A DNA stretch of 15,711 nt, taken from Clostridiales bacterium (lineage in GTDB: Bacteria > Bacillota > Clostridia > Christensenellales > CAG-138). The position numbers and the translations under genes were made by a program. The stretch spans positions 1 to 15,711 of the forward strand of contig DNFZ01000121.1 of assembly GCA_003486785.1 (NCBI GenBank). Reading direction: 5' to 3'. The notes under the pieces were generated by a model. The model searched no databases. It saw only the letters and a list, made by a program, of their open reading frames with translations, and was not told where the DNA came from. Below are positions 1-7,176 of this stretch, in pieces. Every line of letters begins with the position of its first letter. The stretch's first letter is position 1.

Positions 1-2
1 GG

Positions 3-110
3 CGCGGCCGCCCGACGGGGACGGTGATCTGTTGGTTCGATCTGAAGATCACCAGAGGTTCGAAGCTGAAATGCTTCAGCTTCTATTATTATAATACGGC
101 GTTCTGCTAA
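3..110 (+). CDS. possible C-terminal end of an unidentified protein (partial)
   Basis: A + frame is open from the left edge to a TAA at 108-110, giving 35 codons with no start in the window. Most codons end in G or C, as in the real genes here, and a weak hairpin followed by six T's lies at the stop, so it may be the end of a gene converging on the GntR gene. The peptide ends in a Tyr-rich stretch and a terminal Cys; I do not recognise it. A second + frame (2-94) is also open but has poorer codon composition. The stretch could equally be non-coding. Confidence 0.3.
   Translation, partial: RGRPTGTVICWFDLKITRGSKLKCFSFYYYNTAFC
62..83. repeat. perfect 9-bp hairpin
   Basis: GAAGCTGAA (62-70) and TTCAGCTTC (75-83) are exact inverted repeats around a 4-base loop. 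The bases after it are AT-rich (TATTATTATAAT) but not a T tract, so this is not a classical terminator. If the + frame ending at 110 is real, the hairpin lies in its last codons. Confidence 0.5.
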
Positions 111-126
111 ATGCCAGTACTTTTTT
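98..126 (+). terminator. weak intrinsic terminator candidate
   Basis: GGCGTT (98-103) pairs with AATGCC (110-115), with one G-T pair, around a 6-base loop. Six T's follow at 121-126, five bases after the stem, which is further than ideal. It overlaps the stop of the possible partial gene at the left edge. Confidence 0.3.
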
Positions 127-182
127 GAATGGATTTGTTTCCCTGAAAAAGCTTCTTTGCGGCTTTGTTGGCGTGATGTGCG

Positions 183-950
183 CTATAGAACGCGCGAATA
201 CTGCACGCCGGAATTTTTGAGCACGATCTGGAGCTTGTTGCGATCCCCTCTTGCGAGCTCCACACAATACTCGAAAATCTCGCCGGATGTGTTTTTCGAG
301 ATGCGCTGGATGCGAAAGGCCGGTTCGCCCGCGCGCATATGCAGCAGCTCCGCGTCGCGTTTGCTCAGCGTTACCGCCTCGTAGATCTCCACCGCTTCCT
401 GCGGAGAGGAGCCGGAGCATTCTTTTATGGTGGCATAGAGCGAGTCGTTTAGCTGCTCACGGCTCAGCGTCGGGCAGATGCGCGTGGGGATATACGCTGT
501 TTCCATCAGGAGTGGCTCTCCGTCCGCCATGCGCAGGCGCTCGATGCGAAACGCCGTCTCCCCGGAGGAAAGATGCAGCGCATGCGCAATCTTGAGCGGC
601 GGATGCACGGTGGTAAACGAAAGCACCCGCGAACTCGGCGCGAGCCCCAGCGCCTGAATCTGCGTGGTAAAATTGTAAAGATTGTTGATGTTTCGCTTGA
701 GCTTCGGTTTGCAAACGCGCGTTCCAACGCGTTTTTTGCGGACGATGACGCCCTCGTCCTCCAGCATCTGAAACGCCTGCCGCACGGTAGAGCGGCTGAT
801 GCCGAGCATCGCGCAAAGCGCCGTTTCCGTCGGCAGCGCATCGCCCTCGCGCAGCTCTCCGGCGGAGATGCGCGCAAAGAAGTAGTTGGATAGCTGCAAA
901 TAGACCGGCGCGTCGTCCGCCCAAGCGATCTTCAGGTTTGTCCAGTCCAT
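183..950 (-). CDS. GntR-family transcriptional regulator with UTRA domain
   Basis: A 255-residue DNA-binding repressor of the HutC subfamily. An N-terminal winged helix (about residues 10-75) has the typical pattern YLQLSNYFFARI, GDALPTETAL, SRSTVRQAFQMLEDEG and a GTRV wing. The rest is a UTRA ligand-binding domain (about 95-245) with FRIERLRMADGEPLLMET and a C-terminal YCVELARGDR strand. The family senses small effectors, often sugar phosphates or amino acids; the ligand here is unknown. An upstream in-frame ATG exists at 1025, but the ATG at 950 is chosen because GGAGGT lies about 7 bases before it and the extra 25 residues are unlike the family. It stands alone on the minus strand, divergent from the LacI gene; its target may be itself or genes beyond the left edge. 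An inverted repeat over its predicted -10 suggests autoregulation. Confidence 0.9.
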   Translation of the reverse strand: MDWTNLKIAWADDAPVYLQLSNYFFARISAGELREGDALPTETALCAMLGISRSTVRQAFQMLEDEGVIVRKKRVGTRVCKPKLKRNINNLYNFTTQIQALGLAPSSRVLSFTTVHPPLKIAHALHLSSGETAFRIERLRMADGEPLLMETAYIPTRICPTLSREQLNDSLYATIKECSGSSPQEAVEIYEAVTLSKRDAELLHMRAGEPAFRIQRISKNTSGEIFEYCVELARGDRNKLQIVLKNSGVQYSRVL

Positions 951-1072
951 CTTTTTGCACCTCCGGCGGGTAAATAGGTTCGAATAAAAATCTGCGGGGC
1001 ATTTCGCAAGCGTTCCGAAAAACACGGCTTTTCAGCGCTGTCCGTACGCAAGCGACGCGTCTTAATCCCTAC

Positions 1073-1100
1073 ATTATACACGAATTGTATGCTCCCGCAA
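1073..1100 (-). promoter_or_regulatory. predicted promoter of the GntR gene
   Basis: On the minus strand TTGCGG (1100-1095) and a perfect TATAAT (1078-1073) are 16 bases apart. This places the start near 1066, about 115 bases before the ATG at 950. The -35 matches consensus in only its first three bases, so the strong -10 carries the call. Confidence 0.5.
1076..1090. promoter_or_regulatory. inverted repeat over the GntR gene -10, candidate operator
   Basis: ATACA-N5-TGTAT is an exact inverted repeat overlapping the -10 hexamer (1073-1078). Position and size fit a dimeric winged-helix repressor blocking its own promoter. The arms are AT-rich, so chance is not excluded. Confidence 0.4.
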
Positions 1101-1162
1101 CGAGAAATTCGCTCCCTGTCGAACCATATTAGGATGTCACTTGGCTGTCACGACGGGAGCAT
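1089..1162. repeat. spaced inverted repeat in the GntR/LacI intergenic region
   Basis: ATGCTCCCG (1089-1097) and CGGGAGCAT (1154-1162) are exact 9-base inverted repeats 56 bases apart. They flank the -35 side of the GntR promoter. They could be two half-sites for looping, or chance; no coding sequence was found in the interval. Confidence 0.3.
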
Positions 1163-1202
1163 TTCAAGTACCGTCGATGCTTTATGCGTTTCGCGATTAC
1201 GA

Positions 1203-1260
1203 GATCCATCGTTTGTCTGCTATTAGAATATAACTTAATCGATTTAGTAATCGATGGATC
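1203..1260. repeat. spaced inverted repeat plus short direct repeat
   Basis: GATCCATCG (1203-1211) and CGATGGATC (1252-1260) are exact 9-base inverted repeats. Within the interval, TAATCGAT occurs at 1236-1243 and again at 1248-1255, a 12-base period close to one helical turn. The rest of 951-1548 outside the described promoters shows nothing coding with a ribosome-binding site. Confidence 0.3.
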
Positions 1261-1384
1261 GCTCTTGCCCAACGGAGTGCAAGGAGACAAATTCTCAACG
1301 TAATGTAAAAGCGCGCTTCTCTTTTCTTACGATATCCTTTCGAAATTTTACATTTCATCGCCCCGATTTTCGTGTTTCCCTGTA

Positions 1385-1413
1385 TTGACAAGCTGAAACA
1401 GCGCGGCTATAAT
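1385..1413 (+). promoter_or_regulatory. perfect consensus promoter of the LacI-GH9 operon
   Basis: TTGACA (1385-1390) and TATAAT (1408-1413) match both hexamers of the housekeeping consensus exactly, with the optimal 17-base spacer. Transcription would start near 1420 and leave a leader of about 129 bases before the LacI ATG. A promoter this strong in front of a repressor gene makes sense if it is normally held down by an operator. Confidence 0.85.
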
Positions 1414-1428
1414 CAAACTACGAAATCG

Positions 1429-1444
1429 TTTAAGCCGGTTTGAA
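1429..1444 (+). promoter_or_regulatory. candidate LacI-family operator
   Basis: TTTAAGCCGGTTTGAA is a 16-base near-palindrome (6 of 8 base pairs match) centred on CpG, the usual centre of LacI-family operators. It lies about 10-25 bases downstream of the predicted transcription start, where a bound repressor would block the operon. Recognition by this LacI protein is inferred from location only. Confidence 0.45.
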
Positions 1445-1548
1445 TTTTACTTATTCTTTTTGCGATTTTTCGCACCAAATCCATTCGGATCATCATTCGC
1501 ATCAAACCTAACCGAAAATCTGATCGATAACAGGCGGTAATCATTATC

Positions 1549-2562
1549 ATGGTAACGATTAAGGATATCTCCGAGCGCTGCGGCGTTTCGCGTGCAACGG
1601 TGAGCAAAGCGCTCAATGGCCATACCGATATCGGCGCGGATACCATCGCGCAGATTCGCCGCGTCGCCAAGGAGATGGGATATCTGCCAAACGCAACGGC
1701 GCGCACGCTCAAGCTCGGACGCTCACACAACATCGGCGTTCTATTCGTCGATAAAACCGCGTGCGGCCTGCGGCACGAATACTTTTCGTCCATTCTCGAC
1801 AGCCTAAAAGTCGAGGCCGAGCGGCGCGGCTATGACATCACCTTCATCAGCAAGGACATCGGCGAGTTTTCGATGGACTATTACGAGCACGCAAAGTATC
1901 GCAATTGCGACGGCGTGATCATCGCATCGGTCGATTTTTCCAATCCTGCCGTTCTTAAGCTCATCGCCAGCGAGATCCCGACCGTCTCTCTCGACTTTGT
2001 CTATGACAACCGCGCTTCCGTGCTCTCGGACAACATCGGCGGCATATCCGCGCTGATCCATTATGTTTACGAAAGAGGGCACCGCAGAATCGCCTTTATC
2101 CACGGCGAGGATACGTCCGTTACCCAGAAGCGGCTCATCAGCTTTCACAAAACCTGCGCAAGCCTCGGCATCCGCGTGCCGGAATACTACGTCAAGCCCG
2201 CGCTCTACCACGACCCGAAATCCAGCGGGCTTGCCACGCGGGAGTTGCTTTCTTTGAGCGACCGCCCAACCTGCATCCTCTATCCCGATGATTTTTCATT
2301 TATCGGCGGCATGAACGAGCTCGAGCGGCACGGCGTTTCGATCCCGGACGACATGAGCGTCGCCGGATACGACGGCATCCTGCTCTCGCAGGTGCTCCGC
2401 CCCCGCCTGACCACCTACCGGCAGGACGCGGAGACGATGGGGCGCGAAGCCGCAGCAAAGCTGGTGGAGCTCATCGAGCAGCCAAAGACCGCGCTTCCGC
2501 AGCAGATTATGGTCTCCGGCCAGCTGCTAGAGGGCGACACGGTCAAGAACATCAATGATTGA
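1549..2562 (+). CDS. LacI-family transcriptional regulator
   Basis: A 337-residue one-component regulator of typical family length. Residues 2-22 form the helix-turn-helix (VTIKDISERCGVSRATVSK), followed by the ALNG turn and the hinge region around LPNATARTLKLGRS. Residues about 60-330 are the periplasmic-binding-protein-like effector domain, with SVAGYDG and a C-terminal RQDAETMGREAA segment. These proteins usually bind a sugar or oligosaccharide. Upstream are a perfect consensus promoter and an operator-like palindrome; the ribosome-binding site is weak (AGGCGG, rather far from the ATG). No terminator lies between its stop and the GH9 gene 71 bases downstream, so the two are likely co-transcribed and the effector may be a beta-glucan oligosaccharide. 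Confidence 0.93.
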   Translation: MVTIKDISERCGVSRATVSKALNGHTDIGADTIAQIRRVAKEMGYLPNATARTLKLGRSHNIGVLFVDKTACGLRHEYFSSILDSLKVEAERRGYDITFISKDIGEFSMDYYEHAKYRNCDGVIIASVDFSNPAVLKLIASEIPTVSLDFVYDNRASVLSDNIGGISALIHYVYERGHRRIAFIHGEDTSVTQKRLISFHKTCASLGIRVPEYYVKPALYHDPKSSGLATRELLSLSDRPTCILYPDDFSFIGGMNELERHGVSIPDDMSVAGYDGILLSQVLRPRLTTYRQDAETMGREAAAKLVELIEQPKTALPQQIMVSGQLLEGDTVKNIND

Positions 2563-2633
2563 TCCTTCAGAAACAATACGAACCCGGCCGCAGGATCCCG
2601 CTCTTACGGCCATCGCGTTTGGAGGCGCATCCC

Positions 2634-4055
2634 ATGGAAAGTATTTCAAATCAGGACGTTTCGCCCGCCTACTACGGCATTCACGCAAATAAAAACCAGT
2701 CCTATCATAGCCACAAGAACGATATCATGATGAAATCGCTCATCATGCCTGTCGGGCGCATGTTTTATCTGCAGCGCTGCGGCGTCGCGCTCGATGACGC
2801 ATTGGCCGGCGCGTTTTCTCATCCGGCATGCCATACCGCACCCGCTCGTGTTTTCGGTTCGGATACATTCCTCCACGTATCCGGCGGCTGGCACGACGCA
2901 GGCGATTACGGACGGTATGTGGTGCCAGCCTGTAAAGCCGTCGCCGATCTGCTCCTGGCGTTTCGGGCCGCGCCGGAAGCGTTCGGCGATGACTGGGGCA
3001 TACCCGAAAGCGGCAACGGCGTGGCGGATGTGCTCGACGAAGTGCGCTTCGAACTCGAATGGCTTTTGAAGATGCAGCGCGACGACGGCGGCGTCTACCA
3101 CAAGGTGACCTGCGCGTATTTCCCCGATATCGAAGCAAACCCGCAGGACGAGACCGCAGACTTATTCGTCTTCCCCGTTTCCACCGCCGCCACGGGCGAT
3201 TTTTCCGCCGTGATGGCGATGGCGGCTCCCCTCTATGAGTCCATCGACCGCACATTTGCCAAAAAGTGCCTCCGCGCTTCGGTCAATGCATACGAGTTTC
3301 TCAAGCACAGCGAGCCGCTCCCATTTCACAATCCCGCAGGCGTCGTCACCGGCCAATACGACGACGAGACGGACGCGGACGAGCGCTATTTTGCCGCCTG
3401 CGCGCTCTATCAGGCGACAGGTCAGGCGTATTATCTTTCGGACGCGACCGCGCTCTATCAGGGCGGGCGTTCTGCCGATTTCGGCTGGGCGGATATGGGC
3501 GGCTATGGCAACGCGACGTTGCTCTTTGGGCCCCGCGCTTGTGAGGATAGCTTTCTGGCGGGGCGTATCCGCGCGGATCTGATCGCCACCGCGGATCGCA
3601 TCTGCGAGCGCACGGAGAAGAGCCCGCTCGGCATCTCGATTTCCGAGTTTCTCTGGGGCAGCAACATGTATCTGCTCAACCACACGATGACGCTGCTGCT
3701 GGCAAACGACGCGCAGGAGAGCGAGCGGTATCTTGCTGCCGCACGTTCGCACCTGAACTATATCCTCGGCGAGAATCCGCTTGGCGTCAATTTCATCACA
3801 GGCGTGAGCGAGCATTCGCCCAAAAACCCGCATCATCGCCCGTCTGCCGCCGTCGGCCGCGCAATGCCCGGCATGCTGGTTGGCGGGCCGGACGAGGGCC
3901 TGCACGACCTTGCCGCGAAAACGCTGCTGGCGGGCAAGCCCGCGGCGGAGCGCTATCTCGACTCCGTGGAGAGCTATTCCACCAACGAAACCGCGATCTA
4001 CTGGAACAGCGTGTTGCTCTACGTGCTTGCGCGCATGAGTAAGCTGGACGCATAA
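2634..4055 (+). CDS. glycoside hydrolase family 9 enzyme, apparently intracellular
   Basis: A 473-residue GH9 protein; the family cleaves beta-1,4-glucan links by inversion. SGGWHDAGDYGRYVVP carries the two aspartates (Asp88, Asp91) that activate water, HHRPS and GGPDEGLHD form the substrate groove, and NETAIYWNS supplies the proton-donor glutamate (Glu452). The catalytic domain starts almost at the N terminus. There is no signal peptide, no N-terminal immunoglobulin-like module as in CelD-type enzymes, and no dockerin or carbohydrate-binding module, so it probably acts in the cytoplasm on imported cello-oligosaccharides. The frame extends 25 codons upstream to 2559, overlapping the LacI stop, but the ATG at 2634 has GGAGG eight bases before it and is preferred. 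No transporter is adjacent. Exact substrate (cellodextrin, mixed-linkage glucan or other beta-glucoside) cannot be told. Confidence 0.92.
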   Translation: MESISNQDVSPAYYGIHANKNQSYHSHKNDIMMKSLIMPVGRMFYLQRCGVALDDALAGAFSHPACHTAPARVFGSDTFLHVSGGWHDAGDYGRYVVPACKAVADLLLAFRAAPEAFGDDWGIPESGNGVADVLDEVRFELEWLLKMQRDDGGVYHKVTCAYFPDIEANPQDETADLFVFPVSTAATGDFSAVMAMAAPLYESIDRTFAKKCLRASVNAYEFLKHSEPLPFHNPAGVVTGQYDDETDADERYFAACALYQATGQAYYLSDATALYQGGRSADFGWADMGGYGNATLLFGPRACEDSFLAGRIRADLIATADRICERTEKSPLGISISEFLWGSNMYLLNHTMTLLLANDAQESERYLAAARSHLNYILGENPLGVNFITGVSEHSPKNPHHRPSAAVGRAMPGMLVGGPDEGLHDLAAKTLLAGKPAAERYLDSVESYSTNETAIYWNSVLLYVLARMSKLDA

Positions 4056-4087
4056 GCGAAAACAGAAGCCACGCAACCAACACAAAA

Positions 4088-4118
4088 GGGGTTGTCCAGA
4101 AATGGATAGCTCCTTTTT
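4088..4118 (+). terminator. terminator of the LacI-GH9 operon (left end of palindromic element)
   Basis: GGGGTTGTCC (4088-4097) pairs along its whole length with GGATAGCTCC (4104-4113), using three G-U pairs, around a 6-base loop and followed by TTTTT. It lies 32 bases after the GH9 stop. Confidence 0.7.
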
Positions 4119-4269
4119 GCGTGTGAGCGCGGGCGGATGATATCCGCCCCTACAGAACCCGCGTGATTCGGCGGGTAAATTTGTGTTTGATTACAAGAAA
4201 ACGCACACGACGCTTGGCTATGCACACATGCAAGCTTTGTAGGGGCGGATATCATCCGCCCGCATGCAA

Positions 4270-4304
4270 AACACACAAAGGGACTGCCATTTCTAGACAG
4301 TCCC
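4270..4304 (-). terminator. terminator of the aldolase operon (right end of palindromic element)
   Basis: Read on the minus strand, GGGACTG pairs with CAGTCCC around an 11-base loop (4304-4280), followed by TTTGTGTGTTTT. It lies 36 bases after the aldolase stop at 4341. The T stretch is interrupted. Confidence 0.55.
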
Positions 4305-4340
4305 GTTAAAGATGTTTTGAGAAGCGTTTTGTTTCTTCTC

Positions 4341-5549
4341 CTACAGCCCCAGCTGCTGCTCTGCCGCCGCTTCCGCAGCCTTGCAGGCAAGATATGCGCG
4401 CTCCAGATCCGCGCCGCAGCAGAGCACCCCGTGGTTCATGAGCAAACAGCCGTTGCGATTGCCCAGTGCATCCAGCGCAACCCTGGAAAGCTTCTTGGTC
4501 GAGGGCAGCGCGTGCCCCGCGCAGCGCATTTCGTCTCCGACCAGTTGCCGCAGCTCGCCCTCGATGCAGCAAATGCTCTTTCTCGCCGCAGCAAACACGC
4601 CGCAAAGTTTTGCATGCGTGTGAATCACCGCGCCGACATCCGCGCGCGCGGCAAAGACATCCCGATGCAGCCGCTTCTCGCTCGTGGGCTTGCGCTGGGA
4701 GCCGTACCCCAGCGTAGCAAGCTCCACCTTGACGATATCTTCGGGCTTGAGCATGTGGTAATCCAGCCCGCTCGGCGTGCAGAGCATATGCGCTTCATCC
4801 AGCCGCACGGCGAGGTTGCCCCAGGTTCCCTGCAACAGCCCCTCCTCCTGCAAGCGTCTGCCGTAGGCCACGATCTCGGCGCGAATCTCACTCTCCCGCG
4901 CGGTTTGCACGGGCAGGTCGGCAGCGGGAGCTGATGCCGCCTGCGCATGCTCCGTCTCGGCACGAAGGTTGATCTTGGAATACTTCTTTTGATAGATGAA
5001 GTGCATCAGCGCGGCGGAAAACAGCGGCACGCGCTTTGCCCCGCCGATCTTTTTGGCAAGAATGTGCGTCATCGCGGCTTTTTCCAGCAAGATCGCGCCC
5101 GTAACCGCCTCTGAAACGGATCGACCGGTAATCAGCATGCCCGCATCTTTAACAAAGCAGCTGTTGCGTCCGCGCAGGCATCGCGCGATCTCCTCCGGCG
5201 AGAGATTATCTGCAACGCGCGCGGTCAAGCCTACGATCTGCGCCATGTCGTCGAGCTCTGCGGTCAACGCGCGCATGCTCTGCGCGATCTGCGGCGCATA
5301 GGTGCCGGAGAGCAGCAGAAGCGCCTTTGCTTCGGGCTTGACGTAAAACGCGTGGAAGAACATCTCCTGCTCCTCGCCCGTCGTGATCTCGTGCATGGTC
5401 ATATCCGCGCCGGAAAGCTCGGCAAAGAAGATCTCCCCGTAGTCCCCGCGCAGAGCAGCCTGCACCGAAAGCACATCGCTGAGCAACCCTTCGTGCCGAA
5501 GTTGCGCCGATAATTCTTGAAAGGCCATAGCGGCCTGTGATTTTGTCAT
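4341..5549 (-). CDS. tandem class II aldolase/adducin-family protein, N-terminal copy degenerate
   Basis: A 402-residue protein, about twice the usual length, made of two class II aldolase (AraD/FucA-like) units. The C-terminal unit (about 216-402) is intact: GTWGNLAVR and CTPSGLDY phosphate-binding segments, SEKRLHRDVF with the likely catalytic acid Glu291, and zinc ligands His310/His312 (HTH) and His373 (NHG). The N-terminal unit (about 1-195) keeps the fold pattern but has SGT where HTH should be and DAG where NHG should be, so it should not bind zinc. Such enzymes cleave or epimerise phosphorylated sugars. It is the last gene of the operon, close behind the FGGY kinase, which may make its substrate. 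An ATG at 5567 is in frame, but the one at 5549 has GGAGGG upstream and is preferred. Substrate unknown. Confidence 0.88.
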   Translation of the reverse strand: MTKSQAAMAFQELSAQLRHEGLLSDVLSVQAALRGDYGEIFFAELSGADMTMHEITTGEEQEMFFHAFYVKPEAKALLLLSGTYAPQIAQSMRALTAELDDMAQIVGLTARVADNLSPEEIARCLRGRNSCFVKDAGMLITGRSVSEAVTGAILLEKAAMTHILAKKIGGAKRVPLFSAALMHFIYQKKYSKINLRAETEHAQAASAPAADLPVQTARESEIRAEIVAYGRRLQEEGLLQGTWGNLAVRLDEAHMLCTPSGLDYHMLKPEDIVKVELATLGYGSQRKPTSEKRLHRDVFAARADVGAVIHTHAKLCGVFAAARKSICCIEGELRQLVGDEMRCAGHALPSTKKLSRVALDALGNRNGCLLMNHGVLCCGADLERAYLACKAAEAAAEQQLGL

Positions 5550-5576
5550 GTGATCGTTTCCCTCCATCTTCTTCCG

Positions 5577-7118
5577 TTACGCTTTCGCTTTCACTTCCGT
5601 AAAGCGTTTGCCGTTTGCCGCGGCATATAAGCCGGAGAGCGAGCGATAGAGCTGTTGATATTGCGAAAACAGCGCGTCATAGACAGGCCTATTCGTTTCA
5701 TCGGGAGCAAACACCGCGCTCACGCGCACAAACTTCTTGGCGTCGGCAAAAGAGGGAAGCTCGCCAAGGCCGATGAGCGCGACGACCGCTGCGCCGACTG
5801 CGCCGGCGTTACGCGGGTTTTCCACGACGCTGATCTTGCGCCCCGTCACATCGGAGAGTATCTGCATCCAGCCTTTGTCCAGCGCGCCGCCGCCGATGAT
5901 GCGGATGTCGTCGCACGCAATGCCGTAATCCTTGCAGAAATTCTGCAAGATCCAGCGTATGTTGTAGGCGATGCCTTCGTAGACCGCGCGCATGAGGTGC
6001 TCGCGCGTGTGCACCATAGAGATGTTAAACAGCGTCGCTCTGGTTGTCGTGCTCGAAACCGGGCAGCGTTCGCCGAGCATCCACGGCGTGCAGATCAGCC
6101 CGTCGCTGCCCGGCGGCACGAGAGCGATCACTTCATCCATGAAGTTGAACACGCCCGCGCCGTACTTTTCCTTTTCGTGACGGAAGAACTGGTCGCGAAT
6201 CCACTCAATATTCGCGCCCGCGCTCTCCGTAATCCCCGCGATAAGGTTCATATCCGGGTCGGCGCTCTGTATCGCAGCCGCGCCGTGACGAAACGCGTCT
6301 CCCGTTTTCGTCGCCGCCGCAACCCATGCGGAGGTGCCGAGGTAAACGTGCACATCCCCTTCGCCCGACTGGCCGGAGCCGACCGCCGCGGACTGCACAT
6401 CGTCACAGCCGCCGAACACGGGCGTGCCTTCCAGCAGGCCTGTCTCCTTTGCCGCCTGCGCGGTCAGCCCGCCAACCATGTCCGTACTCTTGACCAGCGG
6501 CGGGAGTTTCTTCATATCTATGCCCGCAAGCGACAGCACGGAGAGCCATGTCTTTTTCTTCAGGTCAAAGCCATAGCCGGAAGCGCCGGAAAGCTCCGTC
6601 ACCATTTTACCCGTGCAGCGAAACTTGAGATAGCCGTTGACATCGAGGATGCGATGCGCGTTATCGTAGACTTCCGGGCGCTCCTCCTTGAGCCAGATGA
6701 TCTTTGCGATGCAGTCCTTGCCCATGATCGGCGTGCCCGCCAGCAGGGTAAAGAGCCGCTTTCCGCCGATCTTTTTCATGATGCGCTGCGCTTGTTTTTC
6801 CGCGCGCCCGTCCACCCAGGTGATGTTTGGATACAGCACCGTTCCGTCTGCAGAGACGGGGATCACCCCCTGCGCCTGCGTGGAAAACACCACCGCTGCG
6901 ATGCACTCGGGCGAGATGTCGTTGTCCGCGAGCACGCGTTTGCTGGTCTCGCAGACGGCTTTCCAATAGTCCGCAGGGTTTTGCTCCACCCAAGCGGGGT
7001 TGGGGTAATCGGTCGGATACGGCTCGCTCGCGGTTGCGCGGATCGATCCGTCAAAGCGCACCAGCACCGCTTTGTCGGAACTGGTGCCGATGTCGTGGGC
7101 CAGGATATAGCGTTCCAT
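5577..7118 (-). CDS. FGGY-family carbohydrate kinase (xylulokinase-like)
   Basis: A 513-residue ATP-dependent sugar or polyol kinase of normal family length. The N-terminal domain opens with HDIGTSSDKAVL, the phosphate-binding loop of the actin-like fold. GGCDD contains the probable catalytic base Asp239, YLGTSAW is the second phosphate loop, and the C-terminal domain ends with the FGGY-type GGGALDKGWMQILSDVTG and ENPRNAGAVGAA signatures. The substrate-defining segment STQAQGVIPV does not let me assign xylulose, ribulose, glycerol or another substrate. The start has GGAGAG nine bases upstream. It lies 58 bases after the aminotransferase stop and 27 bases before the aldolase start, so the three are probably translated from one mRNA, with the kinase supplying a phosphorylated substrate to the aldolase. 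Confidence 0.92.
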   Translation of the reverse strand: MERYILAHDIGTSSDKAVLVRFDGSIRATASEPYPTDYPNPAWVEQNPADYWKAVCETSKRVLADNDISPECIAAVVFSTQAQGVIPVSADGTVLYPNITWVDGRAEKQAQRIMKKIGGKRLFTLLAGTPIMGKDCIAKIIWLKEERPEVYDNAHRILDVNGYLKFRCTGKMVTELSGASGYGFDLKKKTWLSVLSLAGIDMKKLPPLVKSTDMVGGLTAQAAKETGLLEGTPVFGGCDDVQSAAVGSGQSGEGDVHVYLGTSAWVAAATKTGDAFRHGAAAIQSADPDMNLIAGITESAGANIEWIRDQFFRHEKEKYGAGVFNFMDEVIALVPPGSDGLICTPWMLGERCPVSSTTTRATLFNISMVHTREHLMRAVYEGIAYNIRWILQNFCKDYGIACDDIRIIGGGALDKGWMQILSDVTGRKISVVENPRNAGAVGAAVVALIGLGELPSFADAKKFVRVSAVFAPDETNRPVYDALFSQYQQLYRSLSGLYAAANGKRFTEVKAKA

Positions 7119-7176
7119 GTGGCTCTCTCCCGTCTGTGTCCAGTCTCGTGTGCCGTTCTATCAACGAATCCGGATA

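Larger units (their letters stand above)
4088..4304. repeat. MITE-like palindromic element between convergent operons
   Basis: 4129-4154 and 4238-4263 are exact 26-base inverted repeats, each itself a hairpin (GGGCGGAT-GAT-ATCCGCCC). The similarity continues outward as a diverged inverted repeat to about 4088 and 4304, giving long terminal inverted repeats around an 83-base centre with no coding capacity. It looks like a small non-autonomous mobile or palindromic repeat element that inserted between convergent genes. No transposase is nearby, and no clear target-site duplication was identified. Confidence 0.7.

Noticed and set aside
33..66. GGTTCGA repeats resembling tRNA T-arms
   Set aside because: No acceptor stem, anticodon arm or other cloverleaf pairing could be assembled around either copy.
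457..1002. 181-codon minus frame overlapping the GntR gene
   Set aside because: It is a shifted reading of the same strand; the winged-helix and UTRA motifs are in the other frame.
1197..1391. 64-codon minus-strand frame in the GntR/LacI gap
   Set aside because: It starts at a TTG without ribosome-binding site, has codon use unlike its neighbours, and overlaps the -35 of the consensus LacI promoter.
1413..1793. 126-codon minus-strand frame opposite the LacI leader and start
   Set aside because: It is antisense to the LacI helix-turn-helix coding region, and no ribosome-binding site or domain was recognised.
3162..4085. 307-codon minus-strand frame opposite the GH9 gene
   Set aside because: The + strand carries all GH9 catalytic motifs; the antisense peptide has no family features and no ribosome-binding site.
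5577..7118. Naming the FGGY kinase xylB
   Set aside because: No xylose isomerase is nearby and the substrate-contact segment does not clearly match xylulokinase.
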